In this document: positions 63,968 through 64,000 of the stretch, piece by piece
Layout of the letters: each line of letters starts with the position of its first letter
How positions within the stretch are numbered: position 1 is the stretch's first letter
NCBI GenBank assembly: GCA_016801885.1
Contig: CM028884.1
Coordinates: forward strand, 29,969,577 to 30,033,576
Length of the DNA stretch: 64,000 nucleotides
Reading direction: 5' to 3'
Source: Toxotes chatareus
Taxonomy: Eukaryota; Chordata; Actinopteri; Toxotidae
The notes under the pieces: model-generated
Databases searched by the model: none
Told to the model about the DNA's origin: nothing
What the model saw: only the letters and a program-made list of their open reading frames with translations
Position numbers and translations under genes: made by a program

Positions 63968-64000
63968 GTAGGCAGTGGTGGAACGTAAGAACATGTACGC
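63968..64000 (-). repeat. Start of an interspersed repeat cut by the window edge
   Basis: GGCAGTGGTGGAACGTAAGA followed by ACATGTAC matches the terminal CAGTGGTGGAA.GTAA..AAGTAC sequence of the family seen at 32808. Only the terminus is inside the window. Confidence 0.6.

Overview
The window reads as vertebrate nuclear DNA, most likely from a teleost fish and probably a percomorph. It is AT-rich and mostly non-coding, with split genes, GT-AG introns (one as short as 77 bp), many CA/GT microsatellites, and several copies of short interspersed repeats I know from percomorph genomes. Nothing looks bacterial or plasmid-like. Only three genes can be named: myo9a (minus strand), senp8 (plus) and gramd2a (minus). 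They occur in the same order as MYO9A, SENP8 and GRAMD2A on human chromosome 15q23, so this is a conserved vertebrate block. No assembled novel system was found. The least explained parts are small coding-like islands that belong to none of the three genes.

Layout. 1-22900: the 5' end of myo9a on the minus strand. One large coding exon (1040-2002) carries the start codon, the Ras-association-like region and the motor P-loop; a GC-rich non-coding first exon and promoter lie near 22583-23000. The 20.6 kb first intron between them holds repeats and no recognisable gene. 23000-24785: the head-to-head spacer between myo9a and senp8, filled with interspersed repeats. 24786-25451: senp8, a complete NEDD8-specific protease in a single coding exon, with poly(A) signals at 26137 and 26353.

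26400-34940: intergenic DNA with a relic LINE 3' end (27800-28200), microsatellites, an interspersed repeat, and two short coding-like minus-strand segments of unknown identity (29237-29516 and 30013-30177). 34945-56720: gramd2a, rebuilt here as one non-coding first exon plus eleven coding exons whose phases agree throughout and give a 312-residue protein (GRAM domain and a C-terminal membrane anchor). The model needs one non-canonical GC-AG intron and has an intron that splits the last sense codon just before the stop.

57000-60440: repeats plus an orphan exon-like segment on the minus strand (57966-58098). 60445-63839: what looks like the terminal exon of another minus-strand gene, with a short C-terminal coding piece (63783-63839) and a 3' UTR of about 3.3 kb ending at an AATAAA. 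Its identity cannot be told from this window.

Functionally the three genes are neighbours rather than a pathway. Myo9a is a RhoGAP-bearing motor, Senp8 deconjugates and matures NEDD8, and Gramd2a is an ER-plasma-membrane contact-site protein.
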